A stretch of DNA of 64,000 nt from the NCBI GenBank assembly GCA_013339895.1, contig JABACO010000001.1, forward strand, positions 22,898,996 through 22,962,995. The letters are read 5' to 3'. This document shows positions 20,957 through 33,530 of the stretch, in pieces. The first letter of the stretch is position 1, and each line of letters begins with the position of its first letter. The position numbers and the translations under genes are program-made. The stretch comes from Ephydatia muelleri. Taxonomy: Eukaryota; Porifera; Demospongiae; Spongillida; Spongillidae. Under the pieces are notes generated by a model. It was not told the DNA's origin and did no database searches. It was given only the letters and a program-made list of their open reading frames with translations.

Positions 20957-21554
20957 TAAAGTAATCCACATGTCTATCACCATATCCAGCAAGGTACAGC
21001 AGAACCCTTATCCCATCCAGCACTGAGAATGGACCCAAAACATTGCAACGTCTTCATTGTTGTTAATTGCCTGTGTAACTTGTGAGATCAGTTAGCTGAT
21101 ACTGTGAAGCAAACAATTGCACTTCAGAAGCACAAACGGTGACCATTCAGGATTTGGTCTATAAGCGAAGATGTTGGCAATTGATTGAGAAGTGTATTGA
21201 AAATGTCTTGCTTCTTTTGATGACTTCTTTTATATATAAGACGTTATGTATTTTCTAGTGGGGGTAGCAGTGACCGTACATGTACAGTCTGGATTAGCGC
21301 TAAATGTCTATGCCATTTGCAGCATGTTGTTGAGTATGTTCTTAAAGTCACAACACTCTGATAGTTTTGTAAATCCAGAATGAATTGGGATACTTTACTG
21401 TCTCTAGTTTCTGCATCCTCGAGTTATGGGTTGTAGCGCCATACCATGACAGTGGAGGAAATTAATGGTCTCACACCGGCTTAACTAACTTCGAAAAGGA
21501 TTTATCCGCAGGTTTCTGTGATGCCATAAGGTGCTCCACATCGACCATTTATTT
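20957..21554. other. Right flank of the TIR insertion, homologous to 54785-54915
   Basis: The sequence to about 21095 continues the interrupted exon-like sequence (TCACCATATCCAGCAAG, CATCCAGCACTGAGAATGGA). The remainder, to 21554, shows no gene. Confidence 0.45.
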
Positions 21555-21671
21555 TCAGAACAGAGAAAACACACAAGTAGCTCTGTCATGAGAAAGTGGC
21601 TGGTAAATCATTTTACAGGGAGCATGGTGGTTGCATAACCCAGTAGTTCCTAGAGGCAGCCCAAGAGATTG

Positions 21672-22556
21672 ATTGATTGATTTATAGGTACGAAAAGTAC
21701 ACTGAGGTAAATAATGGCATGTACATGCACTTATATATTCCCTGCAGACATGATACACTTTACAAAAACTGGATAAGTCAATTTAAGACAGGCGTGACTT
21801 GAAGGCATCGAGACTTGTGGCTTCAATAACATTTGATGGTAATGAGTTCAACACTTTTATAACTTGTTGCGAGAAAAAATTATACCTACAACTGTAGACT
21901 GACAAACTACCAACGGGTTTCAATTTAAGGGAGTGACCCGGCCTGTAGATTGTGGTAGTTGAAGTCAATGAGAAAATAATCTTCCATAGGTAAATCTACC
22001 AGCTTTGCACAAGGTCACAATACACCCTTCTTTATTCCAGTGACTGAAGATTAAAATTATTCAGTCGTATAGAATAACACAGATGAGAAAGCCCAACTCG
22101 CTTACAAAGGGCACGAGTTAAGTAACGCTGCACTCTTTCCACACACTAATAAGCCAGGGATTCCAGACAGGAGAATTGTACTCCAGTATGGGACGAACAT
22201 ACATTTTGTAGGCAAGGATCAATATGGATACATCAGAAGTTAGAAAACCTTTCATTAACAAAGAAAGCCTTCGCAGCTATATGAGAACACTGGACACTTG
22301 GTTCGAGGTCAGAAGCAAAAACAACACCAAGATCAGTGACACCAAGTGTGTATTGGGGAAATGGGATTTTAAGATGTCCAAAACAAATGTAAATACATTT
22401 GTGATAAGCGACAGGAAGTTGCCATTGTTTTGACCAATCACAAAAAGATGACAAGCTATCTGTAAATACAGGAGATTGATGGACAGAATGGGTACAATAT
22501 ATTTTTGTGTCATCTGCAAAAATAGCAAAGGACAAAGGACTGAGCCCTGAGGGACT
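21672..22556 (-). mobile_element. LINE fragment, minus strand
   Basis: The minus strand reads GVPQGSVLCPLLF joined closely to IFADDTKIYCTHS, then SLSSFCDWSKQWQLPVAYHK, GVTDLGVVFASDLEPS, and near the 3' end YRPGHSLKLKPVG... YNFFSQQVIKVLNSLPS. This is a non-LTR RT palm-to-C-terminus arrangement from a different, more decayed family than 16729-17703. Bases between the PQG and FADD boxes are deleted and there are several frame breaks. The 3' end is near a (TCAA)n run at 21667-21680. Confidence 0.7.
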
Positions 22557-22586
22557 CCATGCAGCTTCTCTTCTTTTTAAATTGTA

Positions 22587-22617
22587 TAATGATTGTCACT
22601 AACTGGCTGCGTAGTAC
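22587..22617. repeat. 31-bp exact direct repeat, copy 1 (second at 23448-23478)
   Basis: TAATGATTGTCACTAACTGG plus CTGCGTAGTAC occurs identically at 23448-23478, inside intron 2 of the next gene, 830 bases downstream. The first copy lies next to the 5' side of the LINE fragment. Confidence 0.85.
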
Positions 22618-23150
22618 AGATCAGTAACCTCTATTGTTAGGTTTTCCAGGGGTATGTGCTTATCCTATTTTGTTATGCTCTCCATATCTCAGATTGTACT
22701 GTTCCTTTGAAAATGGCTTCTTTTACAGCCTTGTCTCGAGCCACCTAAATTAAATAATGGCACCTAATAGTGCAGCGACTCTTGAAGGCTGAAATGAACA
22801 GCTGCCCGTACAGAGCATGCCACACATTTAAACATGAAACTGTGCAGTGACGACAAACCAAACGTGGTTCTGCAAGGACCCCGGGAAGCAGGTCGATCTT
22901 GAGATCGTCTGGAAGCAGTTAACAACGAAGACATTGCTTTGGAATCGTTCGTGGATTAGGCACGTGGGCAGCCTGCCGCCAGAAGAGTCCAGTCCCTCGA
23001 TCGATTAGCGTGATCGTAAAAAGCATCAAGCCGATGTGTTGCAATGACACCTGGCTGTCCCCGAAGTGCTAATAGTGCAGCTCGTAACGACGTAATCCCA
23101 TCCGCTGTGACGTTTGGGTCTGAGCACGAGACTACCTTTGCGGGGAGAAG

Positions 23151-26100
23151 ATGGTGACGAGGGAAGAGTTTCTACAGTTGAAAAGCATCGTACAAGAGCT
23201 GCGTAGCGACATGAGAAAGCTACAATTGGACGTATTGCAACGCTTGGCGGTAAGTAAATGTTGCTAGTGAGACAGCTTTATTTATTCGACGGCACGGCAA
23301 GCAAGAAGGTGGAAGACCAGCTAGAGACTAACGTACTTCAAGCGCCACCGGAGCCCGCCTTAACGTGTGTTCAGTGTGGATCTGAGTACAAAGAGTCTCT
23401 TAATTCAGGTATGACGCTTCTCTTTCTGCCTGGTCCCCAGTCCATTGTAATGATTGTCACTAACTGGCTGCGTAGTACGGTTACAAGCTTGTACATCACA
23501 ACTGTCTCGTTTCGTACACACCTGTAGCAGACGCCTGCAGATACCACAGTGGTCAGTTACGAGGCTATCAGTATGACTGTTGCAAGAAAGTGTTCAGCAA
23601 CTCCGAGGGCCCTCCTGGCTGTAGGATGGCCAGGCATCACAGCAAGCACCACATTGACTATCCCTACGAGAGCTACTTTGTTTACATGGAAGAACAGGTC
23701 CTTGCGTGTGTGTGTGGGTGTGTGTGTGTGTGTGTACACGTGTAACATTTACATGTATGTGCGTTGTGGTCATGTGTGGGTGGATGTGTGCGTGTGTTTG
23801 GTTTTATGTGCACAGACGTGTGCATGTGTGTGTTTTGTCTGTGTGTGTGTGACGTGTGCTTGCTTTCGAGTGTATTTCAGAACTATATGTTGCAACAGGT
23901 TTAAAGCGAGAAGTGTGAGGCAGGTAGCTGACCAGTGTGTTGTAAGGGCTCACACATGCAGGGCAGGTATATCTAGATGTGTCAAACCAAAAGCACTGCC
24001 TGGGCTTCCTTTTTTTTCTCTCTCCCTAGATCTGGCTACTAACCAGGAAGGGTAATGTGATTTGTGGGCAGGGTAGGATACGCTCCACTCAAGGTGTGTG
24101 TCCCTTTAAGCCATGCACACTCCAAACAAGGACTAGAGTCGTCTTTGATGCCAAAATAGTATTCTATAGTATTCTATAGTATTCGAGACTAGAGGTTAAT
24201 TGCATGGTTTCCATGGCTGAGTGATGCACATGGCCAGTATGTTGGTTGCACATTGTCACATGTTTGTTGGCTTGTACATGTGGGGGACAGTACATTGTGT
24301 GTCGTTTGCATGTTGACATGTGTTTGTTGTTATGTTGTACAGTGTGCCAATGCCAAGGAGGTGTGGCTGGAGATGGATTTGATAGACCCTCTCCTCGTAT
24401 CCTGCCTGTGGAGTGAGGTGTGTTGTGGGTGGGGTTGGTTTTGGTATTAGAAAATGCTCGCAGGTTAAAGTCACCACATGCAAAGCACCTACCTACAGTA
24501 TCAGACTACGCACAATTTGGACGACCAAACATGGTGTTTGAAAAAACGTGTGTCATTAATGTGTTGTGACTATAGCATGCAATCATGCCCTTATATCCTC
24601 ATCCTTTTGCCATGTGTTTTCCAATCATCCTATCTCATTAATTAACTCACGTACAGTACTTGCTTACTACTGTATTATGTAACTGTGTCTCAACACGCTA
24701 AAGACTTACAGGCTAGCTTTCAATCAGACGCTGGTCAGATAGGATTTGACCTCCATTGTGCTGTATGTGTATTACAAGGCTGCAAAAGGGAGGCTTTTAT
24801 GGGTCTGACTGTTTGTAGGGGTAGAGAATGCCCTCTACTGGTTTGAATTGTTTCTGCAACTTACGAGGCTTACATATGTGTGGTTAGTTGTGATGACAGA
24901 CATCTTGGTGTGCGCGCATAAGTATATGCTGCATTTCAAGTATCCTCATCACCACGACCTTTCATTCCCCATGCATGTTTGTCACGTCGAGAGAAAAAAA
25001 TGTCTATTCTGCGGCAGACGGCTTTTGTGTGGTATTTCTGATGCTCAAGTGTGTGGTCTGACTCCGAAAGAGCACATTGCACAGTATTTTTAGAGTATGA
25101 TTACGAAGATCGGATTTGGTTAATTTTTTCACACAAACACACACACACACACACACACACCACACACACACACCACACACACACACACACAGCACGTCTG
25201 CTGCGTATACAATGCACATGGTGTAACACACGTACATTTACATAGTAACATTTGCGATACAGTGACATGGTTACGTTGCACTGGCTTCCATCTTGTCATC
25301 AGGTTGGGCTGACACAGAATGACTCGCTCTACATCTTGGTGGGCTCTGATAAGAACACTCCCACAGCCATCCTCCAGTATACAATGGAGCAACTGGCCCA
25401 GTGTGAGGTAGGAGGGGATAGGGGAGGGGCCTCAATCACTATGGCGATGGTCACTTCTGGAATGGGAATAGATCCTCACATGTTCAAGGGAAGTGGGAGT
25501 GCTGTATGCTTCAGGTACATAAATAATCTCCTCCCTCCGTCCCTCCCTCCCTCCCCCCTCCCTCCCTCCCTCCCTCCCCCCCTCCCTCCCTCCCTCCCTC
25601 CCTCCCCCCCTCCCTCCTACCCTCCCTCCCTCCCTCCCTCCCTCCCTCCCTCCCTCCCTCCCTCCCTCCTCTTCAGTGCTCTTGCTATGTAGCTCTAGAC
25701 AAGATGGGCAGTACTGGATGGAACCTCAAGGTGGAACTTCAGTCTTTTAACTCCATTGCCACATGTACGTACAATTTGCACATGTATGTGAGTGTTCTCT
25801 CTCCACATCTCTCCCTCACCTACTGTAGCTGTAACCATCTCCATGACCTCATCCTTCTCTCCACACCATCTGCTGATCAAACAGTTGGAACTGCTCTATG
25901 AAGGAGGAACATTCAGACCTGGTCATGTGACCTGTCTATCTAATCCCGTAATGATGTCATGTGTGCATGTATGTATGTATGTATGTATGTACGTACATCT
26001 GTATGTATGTATGTAGGTGTGTGTGTATGTATGTGTGCATGTGTGTATGTGTGTGTGTGCATGCATGCACGCACGTACAGTGTACATGTACATACGTACG

Positions 26101-26688
26101 TATGTATGTATGTGTGTGTGTATATATGTTTATGTGTGTGTATGTATGTATGTATGTGTGTGTATGTATGTGTGTGAGTGTATGTATGTATGTATTTGTA
26201 CTGTGTATAAAGAGAGCTCTGTATTGTAAATGTGTGGGTGTGGTCATCACATACAGTCGCGAGCTTTGAATGGGTTTCCATTGACAGAATGAGTTTGTTG
26301 ACCACACCCTTCCTGGAAGCGCAGGTTGTCATGACAGCACCCACATCCTTCCTGAAAGCATGTATGAGGTGAACCCATGTGGCCTGTTTGTCATGGTGAT
26401 GTTCCACTATTGCTTCCATTTGGTTGGCCATAGGGACCTGAGCTGGAGATGGTGGATTATTCGAAGGGAAGGAAGAATGACTACCAGTGTGTCACTCATG
26501 GGTCAGTGTGTGTTATTGATGCGTGTGTTATCTGTGAAGCACGTTTGTATGAAGTCACACAAAGTTGTCCACTTCACCACCTGTAGTTGTCCAGTGGTGT
26601 TGCAACAATTGGGACACACTTCTGTGTCATCAACTCGCAAATTGGCAAATGGTAGTGTAATGTGTCGGGGTGTGTCTGCAAGTAACTG

Positions 26689-26725
<37 letters not shown>

Positions 26726-28066
26726 CAGGCAAATGGAACTGTGAGCAGGTGTTCATGGCCAAGGATATCTTGTTGGAGGGTGGGCGGAGCCAGGAATGGC
26801 TGGAGACATCGAATTTCTTTTCAGAGCCCACCTCAACTGCAACGTGGAAGATCTCTTTGGCAATCCAGTTTGGAGGTATGGAGGCTCTAGCCCTTCTCCC
26901 TCACCATCCCTCTCACTCCTATCTCCTCCCCACTCTTCCCTCCTTCCCATGTCATCTATCCCTCCTCCCCACTCCTTCTATCCCTCCTTCTCACTCCTCC
27001 CCATCCCTTCCCACTCCTCCCCATCCCTTCCCATCAGATGACCCACCAGACTATACCAATGCCCGGAAGGCACACCCCTCCCTCCCTCAACCGCTGCACC
27101 TCAGGGTCACCTTTGTGGACCACGACAACAGAACCTCATCCCTGAGGCTGGAGCAGGTGTGTGTGTGTGTGTCTGTGTGTGTGTGTGTGTGGTGTGTGTG
27201 CATGTGTGTGTCTGTGTGTGTGATATGTGTATACATGTACATGTAGACATACACTCACACACACACACATACTCATACGTAATCACACACACACGTACTC
27301 ACAGATACATACTCACATGTATTGCATGTGTTTTGCATTGTATTTGCATGCTCAAGCATTACGAGTCCCATCGCTAGCAATTTGCGAAATATGTCATGGT
27401 AGGAAAACAGTGAGATAAGTAGTGTTGATGATAAAGTATCACCCAATGGTTTCTGAATGTAATACGTGTACAAAAGATGGAGATTCGAGGTCCAGAGCAG
27501 TGCCTTTGGATCTCGAGTGTACATGTATGTCTTCTGTTGCACGCTCTGGTAAGGTCATGTGTGCTGTTCCTGCCAATGGAGTGTGTCCCTTTCACACCCT
27601 CCATACACGTATAGAGTCTAAGGTTAGTTAATTTATGGTTAGTGTTCACTGAAAGCTTCCATACGGGCTGCAGTGAGCTTTTGGCATTTGTATTGGCACA
27701 TACCCTCCCACAGTGCACTGTCCCTAAGCCACTCCTTATATGGACTGTGCTGGCGTAGAGTCACGTGGGTGTTTTGAGTCCTAACCAATTGGAAGCCAGG
27801 TGAAATGAAATTTTATTTAGGACATTATTTTGCCTGTTAGTGATGTGGTTGCATCGATTGGTGCGGTGATTTAAGGTGTGTTGGTGATGTTCATGCTCCA
27901 TGTGAGCAGGTGATGTAGGTGTGAGGAGGTGTGAGGAGGTATGGTGTATTGTGGTGTAGAGCTATGGGTGCTGTATTGTGTTGTATGCTGTTGGAGGTGT
28001 GCCATTTGTCTCTCTTCCCCTTTCCTTCGGCAGGGGAACCCCCCACTGAATATCCCAACACATTAA
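23151..28066 (+). CDS. 14-exon host gene, CHORD-like Cys/His N-terminus, 425 aa
   Basis: Exon model: 23151-23249, 23306-23408, 23528-23697, 24343-24417, 25303-25407, 25677-25764, 25829-25921, 26325-26368, 26434-26501, 26587-26651, 26729-26875, 27038-27156, 27554-27622, 28034-28066. All junctions have GT/AG, all phases agree, and the sum is 426 codons with the stop. Exon 1 is an amphipathic helix (REEFLQLKSIVQELRSDMRK). Exons 2-3 give LTCVQCGSEYKESLNSADAC, RYHSGQLRGYQYDCC and PPGCRMARHHSKHH, a C..C...N...C..H.G...CC...GC...H spacing like a CHORD zinc domain. The rest (WLEMDLIDPLLVSCLWSE, NDSLYILVGSDKNTPTAILQ, ISMTSSFSPHHLLIKQLELL, VMCAVPANGVCPFHTLHTRI) is not recognised. The exon 8 acceptor (gcgcag) and exon 13 acceptor (ggtaag) are the weakest choices. 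Several introns hold microsatellites. Probably a functional single-copy gene of unknown role. Confidence 0.6.
25130..26200. repeat. Intronic microsatellites of the 14-exon gene
   Basis: (CA)n at about 25135-25192, (CCCT)n at about 25532-25668 ending directly at the exon 6 acceptor (ctcttcag), and (TATG)n/(TG)n at about 25966-26200. Other introns carry (TG)n near 23703-23870, (CA)n near 26693-26725 and (TG)n near 27157-27225. The pyrimidine repeat doubles as the polypyrimidine tract of exon 6. Confidence 0.85.
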
Positions 28067-29198
28067 ACGGATTTGCCTAGCTTATGCGTCGGAGTTTGTT
28101 GTTATCTCAGTTTTTCATCGTAAGCATGAAGTATGATGCATCGTAAGCAAGGTGGGGTGATAGGTTCAATAATGAACACTACACGTTGTATGTCCCTTAT
28201 GCACAAGATGGCAGAATGAAAAATAGCAAATGATGTAGTTGCTCGTAGCCAGCTTATAACAGCTGAGATTATGGTTTTCTTGTTTTATATAAGCTAGGCA
28301 AATTCGGGTGATTAAGGCCACACGCATCTCAGAGATTTATATAAATGTATTTATATTATAAAACCAAGATTTTAATCCGGTCGACCGGCTTTAAAGCGGG
28401 TCAGTTTTGCGTCATATAGGTTTTAAATGGGGTCGGCCGGTTGACCGGCTCCGATAACGCCGAAATATTGTTTTGTTTAGCTACAGTAGAGTTGACCAAA
28501 ATTAAATAAATGAGCAGCAGAGGAATGTTAGTAGCAGGAAGGAGGGTTTCAACAATATAAACTGAAGCCGTGAACATGAATATAACTTCTAATCGGTGTA
28601 ATGTTTCAAAGGGTCTGGAAGAAGTCTTTGGTTACGGTAAACACATCTTTGACGCAGATATGCGTCTCTTGGCGTTAAACGGTTAAAGCGGGGCGACCGG
28701 CTTTAAAGCGGGTCGGGTTTAAATCGGGTCATAATATATATATGATTCAATATGAATGCACACAAGGTTTTACATATACGTGCCAAGGAGATAGTCAACC
28801 GTATTCTTGCATGTAATCGCACAAAGAAGGTAAGACTTTCCTTTCAGCCATGCCGCAATTACATGCACGTAAGTGGGCTGGGATCCTGGTTTCGCATTCC
28901 CTCGTTAATGCATGCATTAGTGCGATACTTTAAAAGGTTTTAAGTTATATGGCACACAGTCAAAACCATGCACGGCCCTTCGCATGCCTCCGTCCTCCAA
29001 GATATCGGTACTGAGTTCATATATAGAGACCTTTGCAATAAATGGATTTCTTATATTGTACCTGTCATACATCAGCACTAAGTGAGTGTGCATTGTTGAC
29101 TCCATATGTACACAACCAAAACATCGTCAATACACAACCGGCTTCACTTCAACTGCCAACAGTTAACAACAACAATTAAGATCCGTCTCCCGGCCTTT
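28067..29198. other. Intergenic; short GGTCGACCGG-type repeats
   Basis: Motifs such as GGTCGACCGGCTTTAAAGCG and GACCGGCTTTAAAGCGGGTC occur at about 28378-28410, 28433-28450 and 28686-28720, in an otherwise AT-rich stretch. No gene is recognised. Confidence 0.4.
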
Positions 29199-29497
29199 TA
29201 AAACACACCTAGTCCGTGTGCATTCCAATTATCACGCGGGGATCGTGAAATCATTCGTATGAAATCGGTCCACTCACGATTTCGTGAGCAAAAGGCGCAC
29301 AAAATTCGGAGCGCGCTCTACCGGTTCTAATCGCGTGCTGTCACCATGCAGCCCGCAATCAAAGCTGCGGATCGTGCACACACATGCAGATCCACGCCTC
29401 TTCCTTCTTCCAGTCATGCAGTTCGAGTGATGCTGCAGAGGCACGTGCATCGCGTACAAGAATAACCGAATTAGGGGAGGCGGTAAGGTCAATCGCG
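29199..29497 (+). promoter_or_regulatory. Distal promoter block of copy C, cut off by an insertion
   Basis: It matches the copy B promoter from AACACACCTAGTCCGTGTGC to GGCGGTAAGGTCAATCGCG, with small indels. The homology resumes at 32407, after a 2.9-kb insertion. The distal block is therefore about 3.3 kb from the gene it originally served. Confidence 0.7.
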
Positions 29498-32406
29498 CAC
29501 GGCTGTTTGCGGCTGGACATTTAGTTTGATAATTAGAGCGTTACGGTATATGGTGTAGAAATCATGGCGGTTAGCCTCATTATCGACACCATATGTTCAA
29601 CGACGTGCCTTGCAAGATGCTTACATCTGGTGTTATTATAAACATATGCAGTAGTACCAGCAATCATCTGGCTTCAAGACACACACCTGAAACGATAAAT
29701 TACGCTTTCCAATTAATACACGCGCCACGTTTTCATAGGCATATGAGGTACGGCAAGATCGAATAGGTATGAAAGATGCGCGAATTGCATGTAGCTGCCA
29801 ATTTTACCACATATAAGTTTGACATACAGGCAATGTGAAAGCTTCAAGTAGTTGGTTTATGTTGTCCACTAGCGCGGCCGGCTGTTTTCGGCATGAACGG
29901 GCTGCCTGTTTTCTATGAATAATCATGACACGTACAATGAAGTACCATTGCCAACACGTTCAGCTGCATTGCAGAACTTGAAAAACGCATGTCTTATAAG
30001 AAAGCAAGCAAAAAGGACACCATATACAAGTATTCAGGCCTTGCATGGTGTGGCATTTCACTCTGAGGAGGATGCAGCCATGTATCCACAAAGCCCAGCT
30101 AATAGTGTAGCTCCCTGCAAGCAATGACTTCAAATGCTAGTATCAAATGGTTGTCTTACTTCATTAATAGCTAAAACACAACAGTAAGATGTTAATGCAT
30201 ATTTTGTCATTGACCAGTAAATATAATGATGCTATGCTTATACACGGGTTTTGTTCCACAACTGAAGCATGCCAGTGGAAAGGAGTGGTTCATCAGGCCC
30301 GCTAGGGTGTGCTATTAAGCCTTAAAAGTACATTAGCACTATTTCACACCCCCACCATTTAATGCTCTTGTCAATCTGCACGATGCACTCACATACATCG
30401 TGCAGGTGAACCACCTTCATGTCAATTCTACAGTATTTGTTGTGTCCTCTCTCTTTGCTTATGTTTATAGAGTAGTAGGCAGCCTCTGGAGCTGCATCTG
30501 TATTTGCAGTTGTATAATACATCCCTATTGTTATGACACAGAACTATTACCTAGCTTGGTATTAAACATTGTAGCAGAGTGAATGTTCCAGGGACATCAA
30601 GGCTTTAATCAGCTACTGATATGTATATGGCATCTGAGACCCTAGATGTTTTGTAATATTGACAATGGCACAAACCTAGTCAAAGAATAGCTTGACTCTT
30701 TAATTCCTTACATGCATGTCTGTGTAGGAATATCCACAAGCCTTAGCAACCACATCAGTCAGCATGACAACACTGTAATGAAGGTCTCCAGAATGAACCT
30801 TGTGCAAGCATAACTTAGGGAAGTACTAACTACCTGAGAATTAAAATCTATTAAGTGATCAGTGATCAAAATAGGAAGCATTCATTGGTGAAAGTCAGGG
30901 ATTACAGTGAGTGCAGAACAAGAATCACAGCTGGCCTAGCAATCACAGCTGGCCTAGCAATCACTTGGCAGTAGCTGTGCAACACTAAAAAAAAATCAAC
31001 TACAACAAATCTAAAACAACTTTGCTCTTACTTATACATACATGCATGTAAATGGCACGTAAGGCTACTATATCTCCAGGGAGAGGTCAAGTGCAAGAAA
31101 CCTCAAAGGGGCCAGGTTGAGATAGCTCTCCATTTTTACTGCCATTGTTCTGGCAGAAAGGAGATACAAGAAGTCACCTATATATGTTCCTATTTGATGG
31201 AAAAGCTGCTGGGTGCATGGATAGCTTAAATAAGATGATATTTATAAATCAACTCGCTATGCATAGTTTACAGGAACACCCTGCACGACAACTAAATCCC
31301 CAGTGATGAAGTATGGTATGGATCAAGCTTGGACCTCTGCAAGGGTGGAGAGGCACAATAATGTGTACTTTACATTGCTGGTGTAAAGGTTTCTACTTGA
31401 TCTTTATCAGGCACTGAATCTGGCACTATATGTACTCCAAAGCATTGGATTATCAAAACACCATGCATATCCATCACTAAAGTTGTCAACGACCTACCAC
31501 CTGACACCTTGAAACATCAATAAAGTTAATGCACTCACTGTAAACGATAGTTATCGAATAATAGATCTGATTCAACCGCATTGAATCTTGCTGCCTTTAC
31601 AACATCAGCTGAACATTGAATGCCAGCTAGTATAATTGCTGCATGACTTTATAACCTTTAATAGCTCTTAATGCCACTGACCTAGTTAACATCATCTTCA
31701 TCACATGCACTAGGCTTGTAGAAAAGTGGCAGGATTCAGTCAGTCTCCTTCCGGCTTGCAGAACAATTGCAAGGAGTCAAATCCATGTATATGCATACCA
31801 TGCATCATTGCACAGAATATCATATGCCTACGTATAAGAGATGCAGTTGCAGAATTACAATGCAGTGTGTGATGGAGCACCTTATCAACATCGTGTCACA
31901 AGATGTGGCAGCAATACCACAATCAACGAAGATTGAACTTTCAGGACTATACCTATCGTTATGCTTGACACGGCATTAAAAACTCTTGTAAAATCAGGGA
32001 TATTTGACGATCTGTAGCGCCATCATTTCAGCCGGCCGCACTTAGTCTATACGCTATCTAGGTAGTCTTAACCCTCCGCTAACTTATCACGCTTAGCTTT
32101 TTCCTAGGAAAATTGGCAGTGGTCCACTGTTCAGTTCTTTGTGGAGGATATCCAATTGAGGTACTCGGCTTGCGAGCGCTATAGCTAGCGGGCGCTACAG
32201 AGTTGAGGCACAAAATTTATACGATGCATAGATAAATGGTATGTCTATACTAAAATGGCTGTTACATGTCGGTGCAACAAGTACAGTCCTTATAAAGCTT
32301 GAAAATACAAAGTGCTTGGTTAGGTCATGATGCGTGATGTCATCGTTTCAATATTTCGGGGCGTAGGTCTTATTGTCCAACATTAAATAGGCCGCAAACA
32401 GCCGTG
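29498..32406. mobile_element. 2.9-kb inverted-repeat element in the copy C promoter
   Basis: The ends are perfect 16-bp inverted repeats (CACGGCTGTTTGCGGC at 29498-29513, its complement at 32391-32406). CGCG flanks both sides (29494-29497 and 32407-32410), consistent with a 4-bp target duplication. The uninterrupted copy B promoter shows the ancestral site. A diverged inner copy of the terminal motif (GCGGCCGGCTGTTTTCGGC) lies near 29873. The largest open frame is 70 codons (29915-30127, MNNHDTYNEVPLPTRSAALQ), unrecognised. No transposase is found, so it is probably non-autonomous. Confidence 0.75.
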
Positions 32407-32516
32407 CGCGGCTCTAGGGCACGTGACACACACAAGTGCTATATTTAAAAAAAGAGTTCCGTATCCCGATCAGTGTACGGCTTGAAATACTCCACTGACT
32501 GAACATACGACAGAAA
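32407..32516 (+). promoter_or_regulatory. Core promoter of copy C
   Basis: It retains GGGCACGTGACACACACAAG and a TATA-like TATATTTA at 32440-32447 (TATATAAA in other copies), then the shared leader. The altered TATA box plus loss of the distal block could reduce expression. Confidence 0.5.
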
Positions 32517-32951
32517 ATGAGTGGTCTAACTTTCTTCTCCGTTCTAGTCATATTGGCTATAGGAACGCTGTGCGTCGAAACTGCCGCTCCCATTTCCGAG
32601 GCGGTGGAGAAAGTCTCAAAGGTTCTCGGAGAACGTCAAACTCGACAAAATTGTGCTACTTTGAGTGCTATAGCCGCTGGTGATTTAAGTGGCCTGTCGC
32701 AGCAGTGTAAAAATGCCATTTTAAACAATCCTGCCAATTCCATCCAGGGAGCAATATGCACCTCGGCCTGCAATGATCTGTACCGAGCTGAAGTCCAATG
32801 CTACGGAGCCGCGGCCACACAAGCAGCTTACAAACAACTATGCACGAACGGCTACCAGGGAGAAGCGGCTCGCCAAGCGACGGCGCATTACGTCACTGTC
32901 GGGGCAGCGTTGATTGCAGCTGTCACTGCCGTGCGCGCAATGATGCACTGA
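32517..32951 (+). CDS. Small secreted six-cysteine protein, copy C (144 aa)
   Basis: The frame is intact, with signal peptide LTFFSVLVILAIGTLCV, the ERQTRQN segment and all six cysteines. The first half (MSGLTFFSVLV, EAVEKVSKV, AGDLSG) follows copy B. From QQCKNAILNNPANSIQ onward it is identical in protein to copy D, and the 3' flank also follows D. It thus looks like a recombinant or gene-conversion product. Residues I12, S50 and A53 are private. Confidence 0.85.
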   Translation: MSGLTFFSVLVILAIGTLCVETAAPISEAVEKVSKVLGERQTRQNCATLSAIAAGDLSGLSQQCKNAILNNPANSIQGAICTSACNDLYRAEVQCYGAAATQAAYKQLCTNGYQGEAARQATAHYVTVGAALIAAVTAVRAMMH

Positions 32952-33191
32952 AGTATCCGGCGAACGCATACTTTCGTATGATGCATTGTATCATTTAGCT
33001 GCAGTTGTACTGTTTTCGCTATGACTTTCATTCAATAGATTCCGTGTGTATAAAACATAGAAATTATAGTATACTATGATATCTACATGCATGTATATAG
33101 CCCATATACACTGCATGTAGGCCTATAGAGTGACATTTAAACTCCCCGGGAAGGTAATTTAAAGTTTCGTTGGCTGACTCTCGGCCCTATG

Positions 33192-33325
33192 CAGGGCCGA
33201 CGCCGGTGTCAAGTAAAATTGGGGATCCCATAACATTGGGGACCCCATGCAGCGTTAAATTAGGGAACCCTTTATAAATCACATGCAGTGCGCATATGCA
33301 TGAAGCACGTTCATTTTTTGTCACT
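33192..33325. mobile_element. Truncated left end of the hAT-like element (unit C)
   Basis: It starts CAGGGCCGACGCCGGTGTCA exactly as at 5599 and 44950, and matches for about 130 bases. It stops at TTTTTTGTCAC, where unrelated sequence begins. This marks the 3' boundary of duplicated unit C. Confidence 0.75.
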
Positions 33326-33530
33326 GCCGACCATGAAAGTCTACTTTGAGGGATTTCCCAGCACGACGAGCAGATATGGCATTGCAACCCCTTACAGCAT
33401 GTGTCTTATCCCCTCCTGAATGGTACCTCGGTGCGTGTGATTGTGTGTCACTGACTGTGTATACATGTACATGTATGTGTGATGTCATTGTGTGCATGTG
33501 ATGTCATCCTCTTCCCCCTCCTTCCCCCAG

